From NCBI RefSeq assembly GCF_920984665.1, contig NZ_CAKLBP010000001.1:710858-774857 (forward strand): 64,000 bases of DNA, written 5' to 3'. Under the pieces are notes generated by a model. It had not been told where the DNA came from and did no database searches. It saw nothing but the letters and a program-made list of their open reading frames with translations. Shown here piece after piece: positions 55,139 through 63,111 of the stretch. The position numbers and the translations under genes are program-made. Numbering within the stretch: the first letter of the stretch is position 1; each line of letters starts with the position of its first letter. The stretch comes from Pedobacter sp. Leaf170 (GTDB lineage Bacteria; Bacteroidota; Bacteroidia; Sphingobacteriales; Sphingobacteriaceae).

Positions 55139-55729
55139 TTACAAAATTCGATATCCAACACCGATTGTAAATAAGTTAAGTTTGGTATCCGGGTAACCTG
55201 CCTTATTTATTTTAGATAAACCAAGTTCGTAGCGAGCATCGAAACTAAGTTTTTTAATGTCTAAACCCGCACCAAATTGCCATGCAATTGCCTGGTCTTT
55301 AAAGTTTGCTTTAAAAACATTTCCTGCTGCCTGCCCAAAGCTTTGATTTTCATCAAGGATTAAAGAAAAAGCAGGTCCTGTATTTATTCTTACACCCACG
55401 CCCGCAGCGCCAAATTTTGTTCCAATTAGTAAAGGAACATCTAAGCTGGTAAAACGAACTTCGTTAACTTCTCCCGTAGCATCACTTACCAAATTTGTTT
55501 TTTTGCCAGAAATATATATTTCTGGTTGAAAATGAAGACCACCCGCTCCAACCCTCGCCCACAAACCACCATAAAAGCCGGTTCTGTTAGTACTACTAAA
55601 GGTGTTTTCAGGATCAAATTTTGAAAAATTTGCGCCCGCCTTTACACCAAGTTGAAATGATGGTAAAACTTGCGCATTGGCAAAAAATCCTGCTAATGCG
55701 CAGGCCAGAGTTAAATAAATGGTCTTCAT
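55139..55729 (-). CDS. Outer-membrane beta-barrel protein (PorT/OmpW-like small barrel)
   Basis: A 196-residue protein with a signal peptide (KTIYLTLACALAGFFANAQ) and repeated short strands with aromatic and Gly pattern (FQLGVKAGANFSKFD, TGFYGGLWARVGAGGLHFQPEIYISG, FDARYELGLSKINK, LFTIGVGYRIL). The last aromatic-rich strand ending in L and the GVKAGANFS start are the marks of small eight-stranded Bacteroidota porin-like barrels. Ligand unknown. Confidence 0.88.
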   Translation of the reverse strand: MKTIYLTLACALAGFFANAQVLPSFQLGVKAGANFSKFDPENTFSSTNRTGFYGGLWARVGAGGLHFQPEIYISGKKTNLVSDATGEVNEVRFTSLDVPLLIGTKFGAAGVGVRINTGPAFSLILDENQSFGQAAGNVFKANFKDQAIAWQFGAGLDIKKLSFDARYELGLSKINKAGYPDTKLNLFTIGVGYRIL

Positions 55730-55755
55730 AACAATAGGGATAATTAAGTTATAAA

Positions 55756-56052
55756 TTAGTTGATAGCATCATTAATCGCTTGTTGCTCTTTTAAAGCTTC
55801 AACATTATTTTTATTTCCAAAATTCTGTGTTTTATCTGCAAAGTAATCCAAAATACCTGAAATGGTATCTAAGTTATCTGCTAAATTCTGATGAATATCT
55901 GGTAAATCTTTTTCCAGTCTGCTATCACTTAATTCGATATTATCAACCTCAATTTTAGCAATTTTTTGAATAAGCGCCTGTTGTGAGTTCTGCACATCCT
56001 CTAACTCACGCACTATCTTTTCCATTAATTCAAATTTTTCTAAAGTATTCAT
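55756..56052 (-). CDS. Small coiled-coil-like protein of unknown function
   Basis: From the ATG at 56052 the product has 98 residues (MNTLEKFELMEKIVRELEDVQ). It is rich in heptad-like Leu/Ile spacing (QNSQQALIQKIAKIEVDNIELSD), so probably helical. The open frame to 56094 adds an unlikely N-terminus. It lies 26 bp upstream of the barrel gene on the same strand and may be co-transcribed. Function unknown. Confidence 0.65.
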   Translation of the reverse strand: MNTLEKFELMEKIVRELEDVQNSQQALIQKIAKIEVDNIELSDSRLEKDLPDIHQNLADNLDTISGILDYFADKTQNFGNKNNVEALKEQQAINDAIN

Positions 56053-56177
56053 AAGTTTTTGTTTTAAATGATTAATTAGTAGATAATAAACCAACTTGTG
56101 CGTTTTTTGTTTTTTTTAAGGATAAAAGTTTGGAATTATAAAAAACAACTAATACTTTAGTTTAAAATTCCAGCCAT

Positions 56178-57326
56178 ATGAAAAAGTTAATTATCCTTCT
56201 ACTATTCGCTTTATCAATATCAGTTTCTGCGCAAAATCAAACCTTTGATAAGGAAAAGCTTTTTGAGTTATACCAGTTGCAAAAATATAGTGAAGCAGCA
56301 GATTATCTGAGTAAAATTTACGGTGATGATACTAAAGATTTAAAAGCGCTTAGTCAAATTGGTTATTGCTACATGATGGCCGGTAAAACAGCTGATGCAG
56401 AGAAATTTTACGCCAAAGCAAATCAGTTACAGCCAGAAAATTTATCAATATTATTTAATCTGGCAAGTATCGCAGCCAAAAGAGGAAATAATAATAAGGC
56501 AAACACACTATATGAGCAAATTATTAAAATTGATAGTAATAGCTTTTCGGCATATAAACAACTTGCAAACCTGCAAACTGAACCTTTGAGTGTGAGAAAG
56601 ATTAATTACCTGAGAAAGGCCAATAAACTAAACCCAACAGATGCAGATGTAGTTTTTGATTTGGCCGAGCTTTACATGAAATCAAATCTATTTTCTATGG
56701 CAAAGACCATATTAGAACCTGCACTCAAAGTAGATTCGACTAATATACAATTGCTTAAAATAAAATTACCTATTGCGCTGTCGCAATCGCAGCTTGATGA
56801 GGCCTTGGCCACCGGACAAAAATTGCTTGCACTAGGCGACAGCTCATCGTTCGTAATGAATAATTTGGGTAAAGTTTATTACATGAAAAAAGAATTTCAG
56901 AAAGGGCTGGATTGCTTTAAAAAAGTGAGTAAACTAGCTGATGAAGATAGTAATGAAGGACTTTATTACAATATGGCGCTTTGCTACAGAGGATTAAAAG
57001 ATTACAACAACGCTGCTGTATACTTTACCAAAGCCATTAATGCAGGAATTTCGAAGAAAACATTATTGTACTATACCAAATTAGGTGAAAGCTATGAGCA
57101 AAGCGAAAAGTTTGAAAGCGCTGCTGCAGCATATAGAAAAGGTGCATTTTTTGACAATGAAGGTAGTATGCTTTATATTTTAGCGCAGATTTATGATATG
57201 AAGTTAAACCAGAAAACAAATGCGATAAATACCTATGTACAAGTTTTAAAGGTATTGCCAAATACCGAAGGCAATAAATCTGTTTTCGATTTTATAAATA
57301 AAAGGATGGAAATTTTAAAAAAGTAG
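56178..57326 (+). CDS. TPR-repeat exported protein
   Basis: A 382-residue protein with a signal peptide (KKLIILLLFALSISVSAQ) and about nine TPR-like helix pairs (ALSQIGYCYMMAGKTADAEKFYAKA, SILFNLASIAAKRGNNNKANTLYEQI, FVMNNLGKVYYMKKEFQKGLDCFKKV, GLYYNMALCYRGLKDYNNAAVYF). TPR proteins are scaffolds; the partner is unknown. Its stop codon directly abuts the stop of the convergent DUF4268 gene, with no terminator between. Confidence 0.9.
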   Translation: MKKLIILLLFALSISVSAQNQTFDKEKLFELYQLQKYSEAADYLSKIYGDDTKDLKALSQIGYCYMMAGKTADAEKFYAKANQLQPENLSILFNLASIAAKRGNNNKANTLYEQIIKIDSNSFSAYKQLANLQTEPLSVRKINYLRKANKLNPTDADVVFDLAELYMKSNLFSMAKTILEPALKVDSTNIQLLKIKLPIALSQSQLDEALATGQKLLALGDSSSFVMNNLGKVYYMKKEFQKGLDCFKKVSKLADEDSNEGLYYNMALCYRGLKDYNNAAVYFTKAINAGISKKTLLYYTKLGESYEQSEKFESAAAAYRKGAFFDNEGSMLYILAQIYDMKLNQKTNAINTYVQVLKVLPNTEGNKSVFDFINKRMEILKK

Positions 57327-57788
57327 TTAGTTTAAATCTTCAAAAACCGGCTTAACATTATCCCAAAATTCATCAAGTGCTACTATTCTTGGTTTAAAGA
57401 ATGATATTAAATCTGGCCATTGGCTTTGGTTAAAAACGCTAATGCCTTTAAGGGTAATTATAATTTGGCTTATGGTTTTACCGTATTCATCTGTATAATC
57501 TTGTATCCATTCCCACTCTTCATTCATGGTACTGGTAAACATTCCTTTAAATTCTTCAAACTGATTAAAGATTAAATGCCTTATTCCAATATCTGAATGG
57601 GTAAGTTGGATTGAAATACTTGCTTTCTTATTATCGGCATCCATTTTAAAAAAAATATTTTTTACGCCAGTTTTATAATTTATCCAATGTACTGTAGAGC
57701 CACTGGCAGATGGAACAGGTTTCATGTACTGGCCAAAACTTATCCAAAATTGCTGACGTAAACGTGCAGCCTCTTCCTTACTGTACAT
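57327..57788 (-). CDS. DUF4268 domain protein
   Basis: A 153-residue soluble protein starting MYSKEEAARLRQQFWISFGQYM. Its core (WINYKTGVKNIFFKMDADNKKASISIQLTHSDI as blocks NYKTGVKNIFFKM and KKASISIQLTH) matches what I recall of DUF4268, found in Bacteroidota next to or within restriction/toxin-like or unrelated genes. Function unknown. It is the last gene of the ltaE-accC-ribE run, five bases after ribE. Confidence 0.82.
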   Translation of the reverse strand: MYSKEEAARLRQQFWISFGQYMKPVPSASGSTVHWINYKTGVKNIFFKMDADNKKASISIQLTHSDIGIRHLIFNQFEEFKGMFTSTMNEEWEWIQDYTDEYGKTISQIIITLKGISVFNQSQWPDLISFFKPRIVALDEFWDNVKPVFEDLN

Positions 57789-57792
57789 ACAA

Positions 57793-58380
57793 TTATTTAT
57801 TACCTATCAAGCGGGCAACATATTTACCAATAATATCAAATTCTAAATTTACGGTATCGCCAACCTCAACTTCGTGTAAATTGGTGTGCTCAAATGTATA
57901 AGGAATAATAAAAACAGAAAATTCATCGCTTTGCGAATTTACAACAGTTAGGCTGATGCCATTAACACAAACAGAACCTTTTTCTACAGTAACATTGCCA
58001 TTCGCTGCATCGTACTTAAATCTGTATTCCCAGCTTCCATCCAACGTTTCTCTTTTTATGCAAGTTGCAGTTTGATCTACATGCCCCTGAACAATATGGC
58101 CATCCAACCTGCCATTCATTTGCATGCAACGCTCCAAATTTACTTTACTGCCAACTTTTAAACTACCTAAACTGGTTTTACTCAAGGTTTCATCAATCGC
58201 CGTTACGGTATGCGTATCATTGCTTAATGCCACAACTGTAAGGCAAACACCATTGTGGGCCACACTTTGGTCTATTTTTAATTCGTGGCTAATTGCCGAT
58301 GCAATGGTAAAATGGATATTTGTATGCGCTTTTTTAATGGCTTTTATTTCGCCAAGGGTTTCTATAATTCCGGTAAACAT
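57793..58380 (-). CDS. ribE: Riboflavin synthase, alpha chain
   Basis: A 195-residue enzyme that makes riboflavin from two lumazine molecules. It has the two lumazine-binding repeats: MFTGIIETLGEI plus NGVCLTVVAL and SLGSLKVGSKVNLERCMQ plus GHIVQGHVDQTA; and VCVNGISLTVVNS plus VGDTVNLEFDIIGKYVARL in the second. Length is standard. It lies 10 bases after the biotin carboxylase gene, in the ltaE run. Confidence 0.96.
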   Translation of the reverse strand: MFTGIIETLGEIKAIKKAHTNIHFTIASAISHELKIDQSVAHNGVCLTVVALSNDTHTVTAIDETLSKTSLGSLKVGSKVNLERCMQMNGRLDGHIVQGHVDQTATCIKRETLDGSWEYRFKYDAANGNVTVEKGSVCVNGISLTVVNSQSDEFSVFIIPYTFEHTNLHEVEVGDTVNLEFDIIGKYVARLIGNK

Positions 58381-58389
58381 GGTAAAGGA

Positions 58390-59904
58390 TTAATATTTTA
58401 ATCTGTTTTTTCTCCAATCTGATGATTTTTTAACTGCTGATGAATTTGTTAATTTTCCATCTTTCTGATTGAAAAGTTTTGTTGCAATTAAAGCCGCAAT
58501 TAATGCTTCGGTTTCATCCTGACTTTTTAAGCTATCGGCATTAAAATATTTGCCAACAAAGTGAGTGTCGAATTTCCCTGATTTAAACGCTTCGTGCTGC
58601 ATTACAAATTTACCAAAACCAAGCGTGGTTTCTATCCCGGTAATCTCATATTCTTCAATTGCCCTAACCATTCTGTTAATTGCCTCTTCCCTATCTTTAC
58701 CAAAGGTGATGAGTTTTGCAATCATTGGGTCGTAATAAATCGGGATTTCCATACCCTGTTCAAAGCCATCATCAACCCTTACACCGTTTCCTTTAGGAAT
58801 TTTATAAGTTTCCAGTGTACCAATATCCGGCAGGAAATTATTGTTCGGGTCTTCGGCATAAACCCTTAATTCTACGGCGTGTCCGTTAATTTTTAAATCT
58901 TCCTGGGCAAAAGATAAAGCTTCGCCCCGGGCAACTTTTATTTGCTCTTTAACTAAATCTATTCCTGTAATTAATTCCGTAACCGGATGTTCAACTTGTA
59001 AGCGGGTGTTCATTTCCAGGAAGAAAAAATCGAGATTCTCATCTAGAATAAATTCAACAGTACCTGCTCCGGTGTAATTTACAGAACGGGCAACATCCAC
59101 TGCACACTTGCCCATAAGCGCTCTAATTTCTGGTGTTAACACCGATGATGGTGCTTCTTCAACAACTTTTTGATGGCGACGCTGAACCGAACATTCGCGT
59201 TCAAACAAATGAACAATATTGCCATAATTATCGCCCAAAACCTGAATTTCGATATGCCTTGGTGAAGTAACGTAACGCTCGATAAAAACCGAACCGTCGC
59301 CAAAAGCAGAAGTCGCCTCGCTCACCGCAAGTTTCATCTGCTCTTCAAAATCCTCTACCTTTTCTACAATCCGCATTCCCTTTCCACCGCCACCTGCAGC
59401 CGCTTTTATCAAAATCGGAAACCCGACTTCAACAGCTCGTTCTTTAGCTTCATTTACATTTTTTATAGCCTCTTCCGTTCCGGGAACCATCGGGATATTG
59501 TACTTTAAAGCTGCGGCTTTTGCTGATAGTTTATTGCCCATTGTTTCCATTGCCTGTGGCGATGGACCAACTAAAATTAAACCCGCATCGGCAACCATCT
59601 GCGCAAAACCTGCATTTTCCGAGAGAAAGCCGTAACCTGGATGAATAGCCTCAGCACCTGTTTTCTTACAGGCATTGATGATGTTTTCACCTAAAAGATA
59701 ACTTTGATTAGAGGGCGCCGGACCAATGCAAATGGCTTCATCAGCATAACGAACATGCAGGGCATTTCTATCAACTTCCGAAAAAACAGCAACCGTTTTA
59801 ATACCCATTTCTCTTGCCGACCGCATAATCCGGAGTGCAATCTCTCCACGGTTTGCAACAAGTAATTTAGAAATCTGACGAAAATTTAATTGTTTATCTG
59901 GCAT
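58390..59904 (-). CDS. accC: Biotin carboxylase (acyl-CoA carboxylase subunit)
   Basis: From the ATG at 59904 (MPDKQLNFRQISKLLVANRGE) the protein has 504 residues. It carboxylates the biotin of a carrier protein. Visible motifs are KLLVANRGEIALRIMR, IHPGYGFLSENA, the ATP-grasp loop AAAGGGGKGMRIV, the catalytic block ERECSVQRRHQKVVEEAPS and FLEMNTRLQVEHPVTE. The 50 extra residues at the C-terminus, beyond E. coli AccC, are seen in acyl/propionyl-CoA carboxylase relatives. Carrier and transferase genes are not nearby, so the acyl substrate is open. The open frame to 59979 would overlap the ltaE end. Confidence 0.93.
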   Translation of the reverse strand: MPDKQLNFRQISKLLVANRGEIALRIMRSAREMGIKTVAVFSEVDRNALHVRYADEAICIGPAPSNQSYLLGENIINACKKTGAEAIHPGYGFLSENAGFAQMVADAGLILVGPSPQAMETMGNKLSAKAAALKYNIPMVPGTEEAIKNVNEAKERAVEVGFPILIKAAAGGGGKGMRIVEKVEDFEEQMKLAVSEATSAFGDGSVFIERYVTSPRHIEIQVLGDNYGNIVHLFERECSVQRRHQKVVEEAPSSVLTPEIRALMGKCAVDVARSVNYTGAGTVEFILDENLDFFFLEMNTRLQVEHPVTELITGIDLVKEQIKVARGEALSFAQEDLKINGHAVELRVYAEDPNNNFLPDIGTLETYKIPKGNGVRVDDGFEQGMEIPIYYDPMIAKLITFGKDREEAINRMVRAIEEYEITGIETTLGFGKFVMQHEAFKSGKFDTHFVGKYFNADSLKSQDETEALIAALIATKLFNQKDGKLTNSSAVKKSSDWRKNRLKY

Positions 59905-59941
59905 TTGGTTAGTAATAAATAAGCTTAAAATACAATTTGCT

Positions 59942-60967
59942 TTAAAACAAATGTAATATAATTTCGATTGCTCTATCAACCATTTCGGGGCTAATATCCA
60001 AATGCGTTACAAACCTGATGGTACTTTTGCTGGTTGTAGCACACAGCAAACCCTTATTTTTAAATTGCTCTACAACTTTAACTGCCGTTCCGTTTTCAAC
60101 TTCAAAAATTACAATATTGGTTTCAACCGGCATTATCGATTTTACGTATGGTGTTCTGGCTAATGCAGCGGCTAAATCTTTGGCATGTTTATGGTCGTCT
60201 TTTAATCGTTCAACATGATTATCTAAAGCATATATGCCTGCTGCGGCTAAAAACCCAGCCTGCCTCATGCCACCGCCAAAAGCTTTTCTAATTTTTCGGG
60301 CTTTTTTAGTGGTTTCTTTACTCGCTAACAAAACTGAACCAACAGGAGCACCCAAACCCTTTGATAAACAAACCGATATGCCGTCAAAATATTTGCCATA
60401 ATCATGCGCTTTATCGCCGGTAGCGGTTAGCGCATTAAATATTCTGGCGCCATCTAAATGCAGTTTTAAACCCTTAATATTACATAAGTGATGAATTGGT
60501 GCTATCTGATTAAGGTTGTAACAGCTTCCACCACCTTTATTTACTGTATTTTCGAGCACCAATAAGGATGAGTTTGGATAGTGAATATTATCTTCATTAA
60601 TTTCTGGCTCAATCAGCTCGGGCGTTAAAATACCTCGTGTTCCATTCAATAACCTTACAGATGCAGCCGAATGAAATGCAATACCACCAATTTCATAACG
60701 ATATACGTGTGCTGTTTGGTCGCAAATTACCTCATCCATGGGCTGAGTAAAACATTTAATGGCAATTTGATTGGTCATTGTTCCGGATGGGCAAAACAAA
60801 CCAGCTTCCATGTTAAACATTGCAGCAAGTTTTGTTTCCAAATGGTGTACAGTTTCATCTTCACCAAAAACATCATCGCCAACTTTTGCCTGCATCATGG
60901 CTTCTAACATTCCGGCTGTTGGTTTTGTAACGGTATCACTCCTGAAATCGATAATTTTATTAGTCAT
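59942..60967 (-). CDS. ltaE: Low-specificity L-threonine aldolase
   Basis: A 341-residue PLP enzyme that splits threonine into glycine and acetaldehyde. It has FRSDTVTKPTAGMLEAM at the start, GDDVFGEDETVHHLE, the Asp of HLDGARIFNA (D172) and the PLP lysine K203 in CLSKGLGAPVGSVL. Length matches. It is the first gene of a four-gene run with accC, ribE and DUF4268, with gaps of 37, 9 and 4 bases. The promoter could not be located with confidence. Confidence 0.95.
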   Translation of the reverse strand: MTNKIIDFRSDTVTKPTAGMLEAMMQAKVGDDVFGEDETVHHLETKLAAMFNMEAGLFCPSGTMTNQIAIKCFTQPMDEVICDQTAHVYRYEIGGIAFHSAASVRLLNGTRGILTPELIEPEINEDNIHYPNSSLLVLENTVNKGGGSCYNLNQIAPIHHLCNIKGLKLHLDGARIFNALTATGDKAHDYGKYFDGISVCLSKGLGAPVGSVLLASKETTKKARKIRKAFGGGMRQAGFLAAAGIYALDNHVERLKDDHKHAKDLAAALARTPYVKSIMPVETNIVIFEVENGTAVKVVEQFKNKGLLCATTSKSTIRFVTHLDISPEMVDRAIEIILHLF

Positions 60968-61064
60968 TATGCTAAAAATTTGTAAAATATTTATTTCAAC
61001 TTAAAAAAGACCAATGCCTTTTCGGGTATAATTTTAAGGTTTTAATGCAATTAAACGGCATCTA

Positions 61065-61085
61065 TAGTGTATTTTTTACACACTT
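61065..61085. promoter_or_regulatory. Operator-like site upstream of the amino-sugar kinase
   Basis: TAGTGTA-TTTTT-TACACACT matches, apart from the five central bases, the site at 63075-63095. It is an imperfect inverted repeat (AGTGT-N9-ACACT) and lies about 100 bp before the kinase start. I infer that the Nudix-like regulator binds here. Confidence 0.65.
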
Positions 61086-61186
61086 AAATTTAAACAACAA
61101 TAAATTGTTAAAAAATTATTAAAAAAAAAGATACAAAATATAAGACTTTTTATACTTTTATCGTGCTAAAACCAAAAATAAATAAA

Positions 61187-62047
61187 ATGATAGTAATTGC
61201 AGACGGTGGATCAACCAAAACAAATTGGTGCTTGATTAACGAGGCCGGCAGAAAAATTTACTTTAATACCGAAGGTTACAATCCATATTTTTCAAAAGGA
61301 GAATATATTGTAAAATCATTAAGAGAATCTCTTCCGGACCACTTAGAAAGAGAAAAATTAACCGCGGTATATTACTATGGAGCTGGTTGCTCTACACCGG
61401 CTAACAAAAAAATTGTTGCCGATGCTATGCAACAAGTTTTTACAAATGCAGAAATATTTGTTGGCCACGATTTACTTGCGTCTTGCAGGGCTTTACTTGG
61501 AAACGAGCCGGGTTTTGCTGCAATTTTAGGCACAGGAACAAATTCTTGCCTTTACGATGGAAATGACATCACCTTAAACATCGATTCTTTAGGTTATTTC
61601 TTAGGCGATGAAGGAAGCGGTTCTTACATTGGTAAAAGAATTTTAAGCGATTACATGAAAGGCTACATGCCAAAAGGTTTGAGAGAAGCTTTTTATGATA
61701 ATTATGCTTTAACAAACGAAGATATTTTTGATAATATTTACAACAAGCCATTGCCAAACCGTTTTTGTGCAAGTTTTAGTAAATTTTTATACGATTTTAA
61801 AGATAGTTATGAAGACTATACTTATAAGACCATCGACTATGCTTTCACGGCATTTTTCGAGGCTTTAGTAATTCATTACCCTAACTACAAAGACCATAAA
61901 TTAAACTGTGTAGGCTCTGTAGGGTATAGTTTCCGAGATATTTTGAGCATTGTTGCCGACCGCTACGAAATGGGCGTTGGTAAAATTATCCGTTCTCCGA
62001 TAGATGATTTAGTTCACTATCATTTAGAACTTGCTCCAAAGGCTTAG
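61187..62047 (+). CDS. N-acetylglucosamine kinase-like protein (BadF/BadG family)
   Basis: A 286-residue ASKHA-fold kinase. It begins MIVIADGGSTKTNWCLI (phosphate-1 DGGSTKT) and has GAILGTGTNSCLYDG-like blocks (LGTGTNSCLYDG, GDEGSGSYIGKR). Bacteroidota proteins of this group are usually called N-acetylglucosamine kinase or BadF/BadG/BcrA/BcrD ATPase. The sugar is an inference. A GTG start at 61163 is possible, but the ATG fits the family start. The operator-like site at 61065 links it to pfkA and the Nudix regulator. Confidence 0.85.
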   Translation: MIVIADGGSTKTNWCLINEAGRKIYFNTEGYNPYFSKGEYIVKSLRESLPDHLEREKLTAVYYYGAGCSTPANKKIVADAMQQVFTNAEIFVGHDLLASCRALLGNEPGFAAILGTGTNSCLYDGNDITLNIDSLGYFLGDEGSGSYIGKRILSDYMKGYMPKGLREAFYDNYALTNEDIFDNIYNKPLPNRFCASFSKFLYDFKDSYEDYTYKTIDYAFTAFFEALVIHYPNYKDHKLNCVGSVGYSFRDILSIVADRYEMGVGKIIRSPIDDLVHYHLELAPKA

Positions 62048-62068
62048 TTTAGAGTTTAAAGGGGAAAG

Positions 62069-62179
62069 TACAAAGTTTAGAGTACAAAGCTTAGAGTACA
62101 AAGTTTAGAGTATAAAGTTTAGAGTACAAAGTATAGAGTACAAAGTATAGAGTTTAAGATTTAGAGTACAAAGTTTAAG
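62069..62179. repeat. Eight tandem 14-bp repeats (TACAAAGTTTAGAG)
   Basis: Eight units of 13-14 bp with consensus TACAAAGTTTAGAG run without gap from 62069 to 62179; units 2, 4, 5, 6 and 7 differ by one to four bases. It lies between the kinase stop and a terminator. It appears non-coding and is the kind of minisatellite expected to vary in copy number. Confidence 0.9.
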
Positions 62180-62191
62180 TTCTACCAAAAT

Positions 62192-62231
62192 AAAAAAGGT
62201 TCAGTTTGAAATTTCAAACTGAACCTTTTTT
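62192..62231. terminator. Perfect 40-bp palindromic terminator
   Basis: The sequence AAAAAAGGTTCAGTTTGAAA is followed directly by its exact reverse complement, so there is no unpaired loop apart from forced bending. It serves the kinase gene on the plus strand and the Nudix regulator on the minus strand. Confidence 0.95.
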
Positions 62232-62288
62232 GCTAATAATCTATTAGATCAACACTTTCGACTTCCAACTTTTTACTTTCTACTTTTC

Positions 62289-62312
62289 ACTTTCCACTTT
62301 CCACTTTCCACT
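62289..62312. repeat. ACTTTCC short tandem repeat at the regulator stop codon
   Basis: Three ACTTTCC units plus a partial unit end exactly at the stop codon of the Nudix regulator (minus strand GGAAAGT). Similar AAAGT-type runs are scattered in the region from 62258. Slippage here could change the length of the gap but not the protein. Confidence 0.8.
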
Positions 62313-63001
62313 TAAAAAGATATTTCCTTACCGAAAAGTTTAGCGTATTTACGTTTATCAAATCGGTATAATGTAGCAGCTCTGTAAGAAACGCCTTTTT
62401 GTTTTTCATCAAGTTCTTTCAATACACCGAAACTTACAATCTTCTTTCTAAAATTTCTCTTATCCAGTTTTTTGCCAAGCACTAGCTCATAAACATGCTG
62501 TAATTGAGTGAGTGTGAATTTCTCTGGAAGCAATTCAAAAGCAATTGGCTGGTGCTTAATTCTTCGTTTTATTTTCTCTAAGCCCTTATCGTATATCTTC
62601 TGATGGTCGAAAGCCAATTTTGGTAAGGCCGTAATTGGCAACCAATTAGCCTGTTTTGCGTAATTACTTACCGGGCGTAAATCTTTATCACCTCCTAAAC
62701 GTATCAGCGCATAATAAGCTAAGGTGATAACCCTTCCCTGCGGGTGTCTACCAGGATCGCCGAAAGCATAGTATTGTTCCATGTATATGCCACGCAAACC
62801 TGTTAATTCGTATAAAATTCGAGAAGCAGATTGATCTAAACTTTCATCAGGACCAACAATATTTCCTGGCAGCGCCCACCAATCTTTAAAAGGTTCTTCA
62901 TTCCTTTCGATGAGTAAGATTTTTAATTCCTTTCCATCGAATCCAAACAGCACACAGTCGATGGAAAAAACGGAATCTAAATGAGGTAAAATTTGTTCCA
63001 A
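62312..63001 (-). CDS. Nudix-domain transcriptional regulator (NrtR/AraR-like)
   Basis: A 229-residue protein with an N-terminal Nudix domain and a C-terminal winged-helix region (about residues 140-229, FTLTQLQHVYELVLGKKLDKRNFRKK). In the Nudix box (about 46-68) the catalytic REUxEE reads R-I-L-Y-E-L, so hydrolysis is probably lost. GDPGRHPQGRVITLAYYAL is the typical ligand-binding stretch of NrtR-like regulators. Nudix regulators of this kind control NAD or sugar genes (AraR in Bacteroides). It is divergent from pfkA across a TAGTGTA-type operator, so autoregulation and control of pfkA are likely. Confidence 0.9.
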   Translation of the reverse strand: MEQILPHLDSVFSIDCVLFGFDGKELKILLIERNEEPFKDWWALPGNIVGPDESLDQSASRILYELTGLRGIYMEQYYAFGDPGRHPQGRVITLAYYALIRLGGDKDLRPVSNYAKQANWLPITALPKLAFDHQKIYDKGLEKIKRRIKHQPIAFELLPEKFTLTQLQHVYELVLGKKLDKRNFRKKIVSFGVLKELDEKQKGVSYRAATLYRFDKRKYAKLFGKEISF

Positions 63002-63074
63002 GGTAAAATTTAGTTAATTTAAGCGTTAAAGGTATGACTTTCAATATTAAGTAAAAAAAATAAAATAAATTACT

Positions 63075-63095
63075 TAGTGTAGAAAATACACACTA
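63075..63095. promoter_or_regulatory. Operator-like palindrome between the Nudix regulator and pfkA
   Basis: TAGTGTA-GAAAA-TACACACTA has perfect outer arms TAGTGT / ACACTA spaced by 9. It matches the site at 61065-61085 ahead of the sugar kinase and touches the -7 element of pfkA, so a bound repressor would block RNA polymerase. Confidence 0.75.
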
Positions 63096-63101
63096 TATTC
63101 G
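63094..63101 (+). promoter_or_regulatory. -7 element of pfkA
   Basis: TATATTCG matches TAnnTTTG with one mismatch and ends ten bases before the pfkA ATG. Its first two bases overlap the operator. Confidence 0.5.
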
Positions 63102-63111
63102 TAACACGAAG

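Noticed and set aside
59905-59979. Longer N-terminus for the biotin carboxylase
   Set aside because: It would overlap the end of ltaE, and family proteins begin near KLLVANRGE.
61163-61186. GTG start for the sugar kinase
   Set aside because: The eight extra residues are not typical, and the candidate -7 box ends only two bases before the GTG; the ATG at 61187 is more likely, though not proven.
62069-62179. CRISPR array
   Set aside because: The 14-bp units are contiguous with no spacers, and no cas genes are nearby.
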